A stretch of 64,000 bases of DNA from Streptomyces sp. GQFP (GTDB lineage Bacteria; Actinomycetota; Actinomycetes; Streptomycetales; Streptomycetaceae). Below are positions 63,745 to 64,000 of the stretch, piece by piece; within the stretch, counting starts at the first letter, position 1, and every line of letters begins with the position of its first letter. The notes under the pieces are model-generated. The model was not told where the DNA came from and did not search any database. It saw only the letters and a list, made by a program, of their open reading frames with translations. Both the position numbers and the translations under genes were made by a program. The DNA is taken from assembly GCF_021545335.1 (NCBI RefSeq), contig NZ_CP089312.1, positions 5,642,001 to 5,706,000 of the forward strand, in the 5' to 3' direction.

Positions 63745-64000
63745 ATGCGTATACGTGCCACCGTGGCCGCCGTCTCCGGCGCCCTGGCCCTCTCCGCCCT
63801 CGCCGTGCCGGCCGCGCAGGCCGATGTCCACGCCTCCGGTGCCGACTCCGGCTACCGCGCGGCCGCCGCGAAGATCCTGGCGGGCGGCAAGTCCGCGTTC
63901 ATCACCTCGCCGGTCGCCGCCGAGGAGCCGTACAAGCTGAACGTCGGCTTCTCCAACTTCAAGGTCGCCAAGTCGATCAACGCCGGTGCCGGTGGACACC
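63745..64000 (+). CDS. Secreted beta-rich protein, paralogue 3 of 3 (cut by window end)
   Basis: The first 85 codons are visible. The signal peptide is nearly identical to paralogue 2 (to Ala-Gln-Ala near residue 27). An Ala/Gly/Ser-rich spacer with Gly-Gly-Lys-Ser-Ala-Phe follows, then the start of the beta domain (Leu-Asn-Val-Gly-Phe-Ser-Asn-Phe-Lys-Val). GGGGAA precedes the ATG as in its relatives. It confirms a tandem family of at least three genes. Confidence 0.9.
   Translation, partial: MRIRATVAAVSGALALSALAVPAAQADVHASGADSGYRAAAAKILAGGKSAFITSPVAAEEPYKLNVGFSNFKVAKSINAGAGGH

Noticed and set aside
1..64000. tRNA or rRNA genes
   Set aside because: No cloverleaf with the conserved GTTCGA-type loop and CCA-like end, and no ribosomal RNA segment, was noticed on either strand.

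Overview
The window is high-GC actinomycete chromosome, almost certainly Streptomyces. GTG starts are frequent, GroEL2 stands without a GroES gene behind two CIRCE operators, and the two futalosine-pathway menaquinone genes, the mycothiol-type DinB proteins, an XRE/DUF397 pair and a HelR-type helicase are all typical. The order thrC–cysO–cold-shock gene–groEL2 at one end and cold-shock gene–mqnD–mqnB at the other matches, from memory, one conserved stretch of the S. coelicolor chromosome. I therefore read this as a core segment with accessory material inserted.

Layout. 1-4.1 kb: thrC end, cysO, cold-shock protein, groEL2 and a membrane protein. 4.2-17.5 kb: an accessory-rich stretch with an old yellow enzyme, a tannase-like esterase with an internal deletion, a broken glyoxalase-like gene, a SigE-type sigma factor with a membrane partner, Uma2 nucleases (one broken), XRE/DUF397, TetR/MMPL and vapBC followed by a scrambled mmpL fragment. 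17.5-22.4 kb: aldo/keto reductase, acetyltransferase, murQ with its RpiR regulator, and DUF4031. 22.1-30.7 kb: what looks like a tandem duplication of DUF4031–acetyltransferase/DinB–HD hydrolase, with complementary decay of the copies and two inserted modules. One module is a pair of small unknown genes. The other is a Pepco-like protein plus a ~1,600-residue caspase–GHKL-ATPase–repeat protein that carries a frameshift. 30.7-36.7 kb: DinB, CutC, HelR and XPB.

37-45.9 kb holds an Fxs-type RiPP cluster: precursor FxsA ending in Phe-Asp-Ser-Ser-Ile, the TIR-like FxsC, the giant ParA/TIR/NB-ARC/TPR protein FxsT, a radical SAM FxsB and a separate HExxH protein. A membrane-anchored protein follows, then two small secreted peptides on the opposite strand, one only 42 aa. 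46.5-58.2 kb: helicase-associated protein, HAAS-type membrane protein, HAD hydrolase, cold-shock protein, mqnD/mqnB, DUF2771 lipoprotein, MFS transporter, DUF3027, SPFH protein and an AraC fragment. 58.3-64 kb: a sacsin-type ATPase, then three tandem secreted paralogues (the last cut by the window edge) that share a leader hairpin with a compensatory base change.

The two best candidates for poorly described biology are the caspase–GHKL–repeat/Pepco module, which has the build of an NTP-dependent conflict system, and the Fxs cluster, which joins peptide maturation to TIR and STAND-type signalling proteins. Several genes share one decay pattern, an internal deletion with both ends kept: the tannase-like gene, the glyoxalase-like gene, Uma2, mmpL and the acetyltransferase relic. 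All functional calls come from reading sequence and remembered family features; no database search was run.
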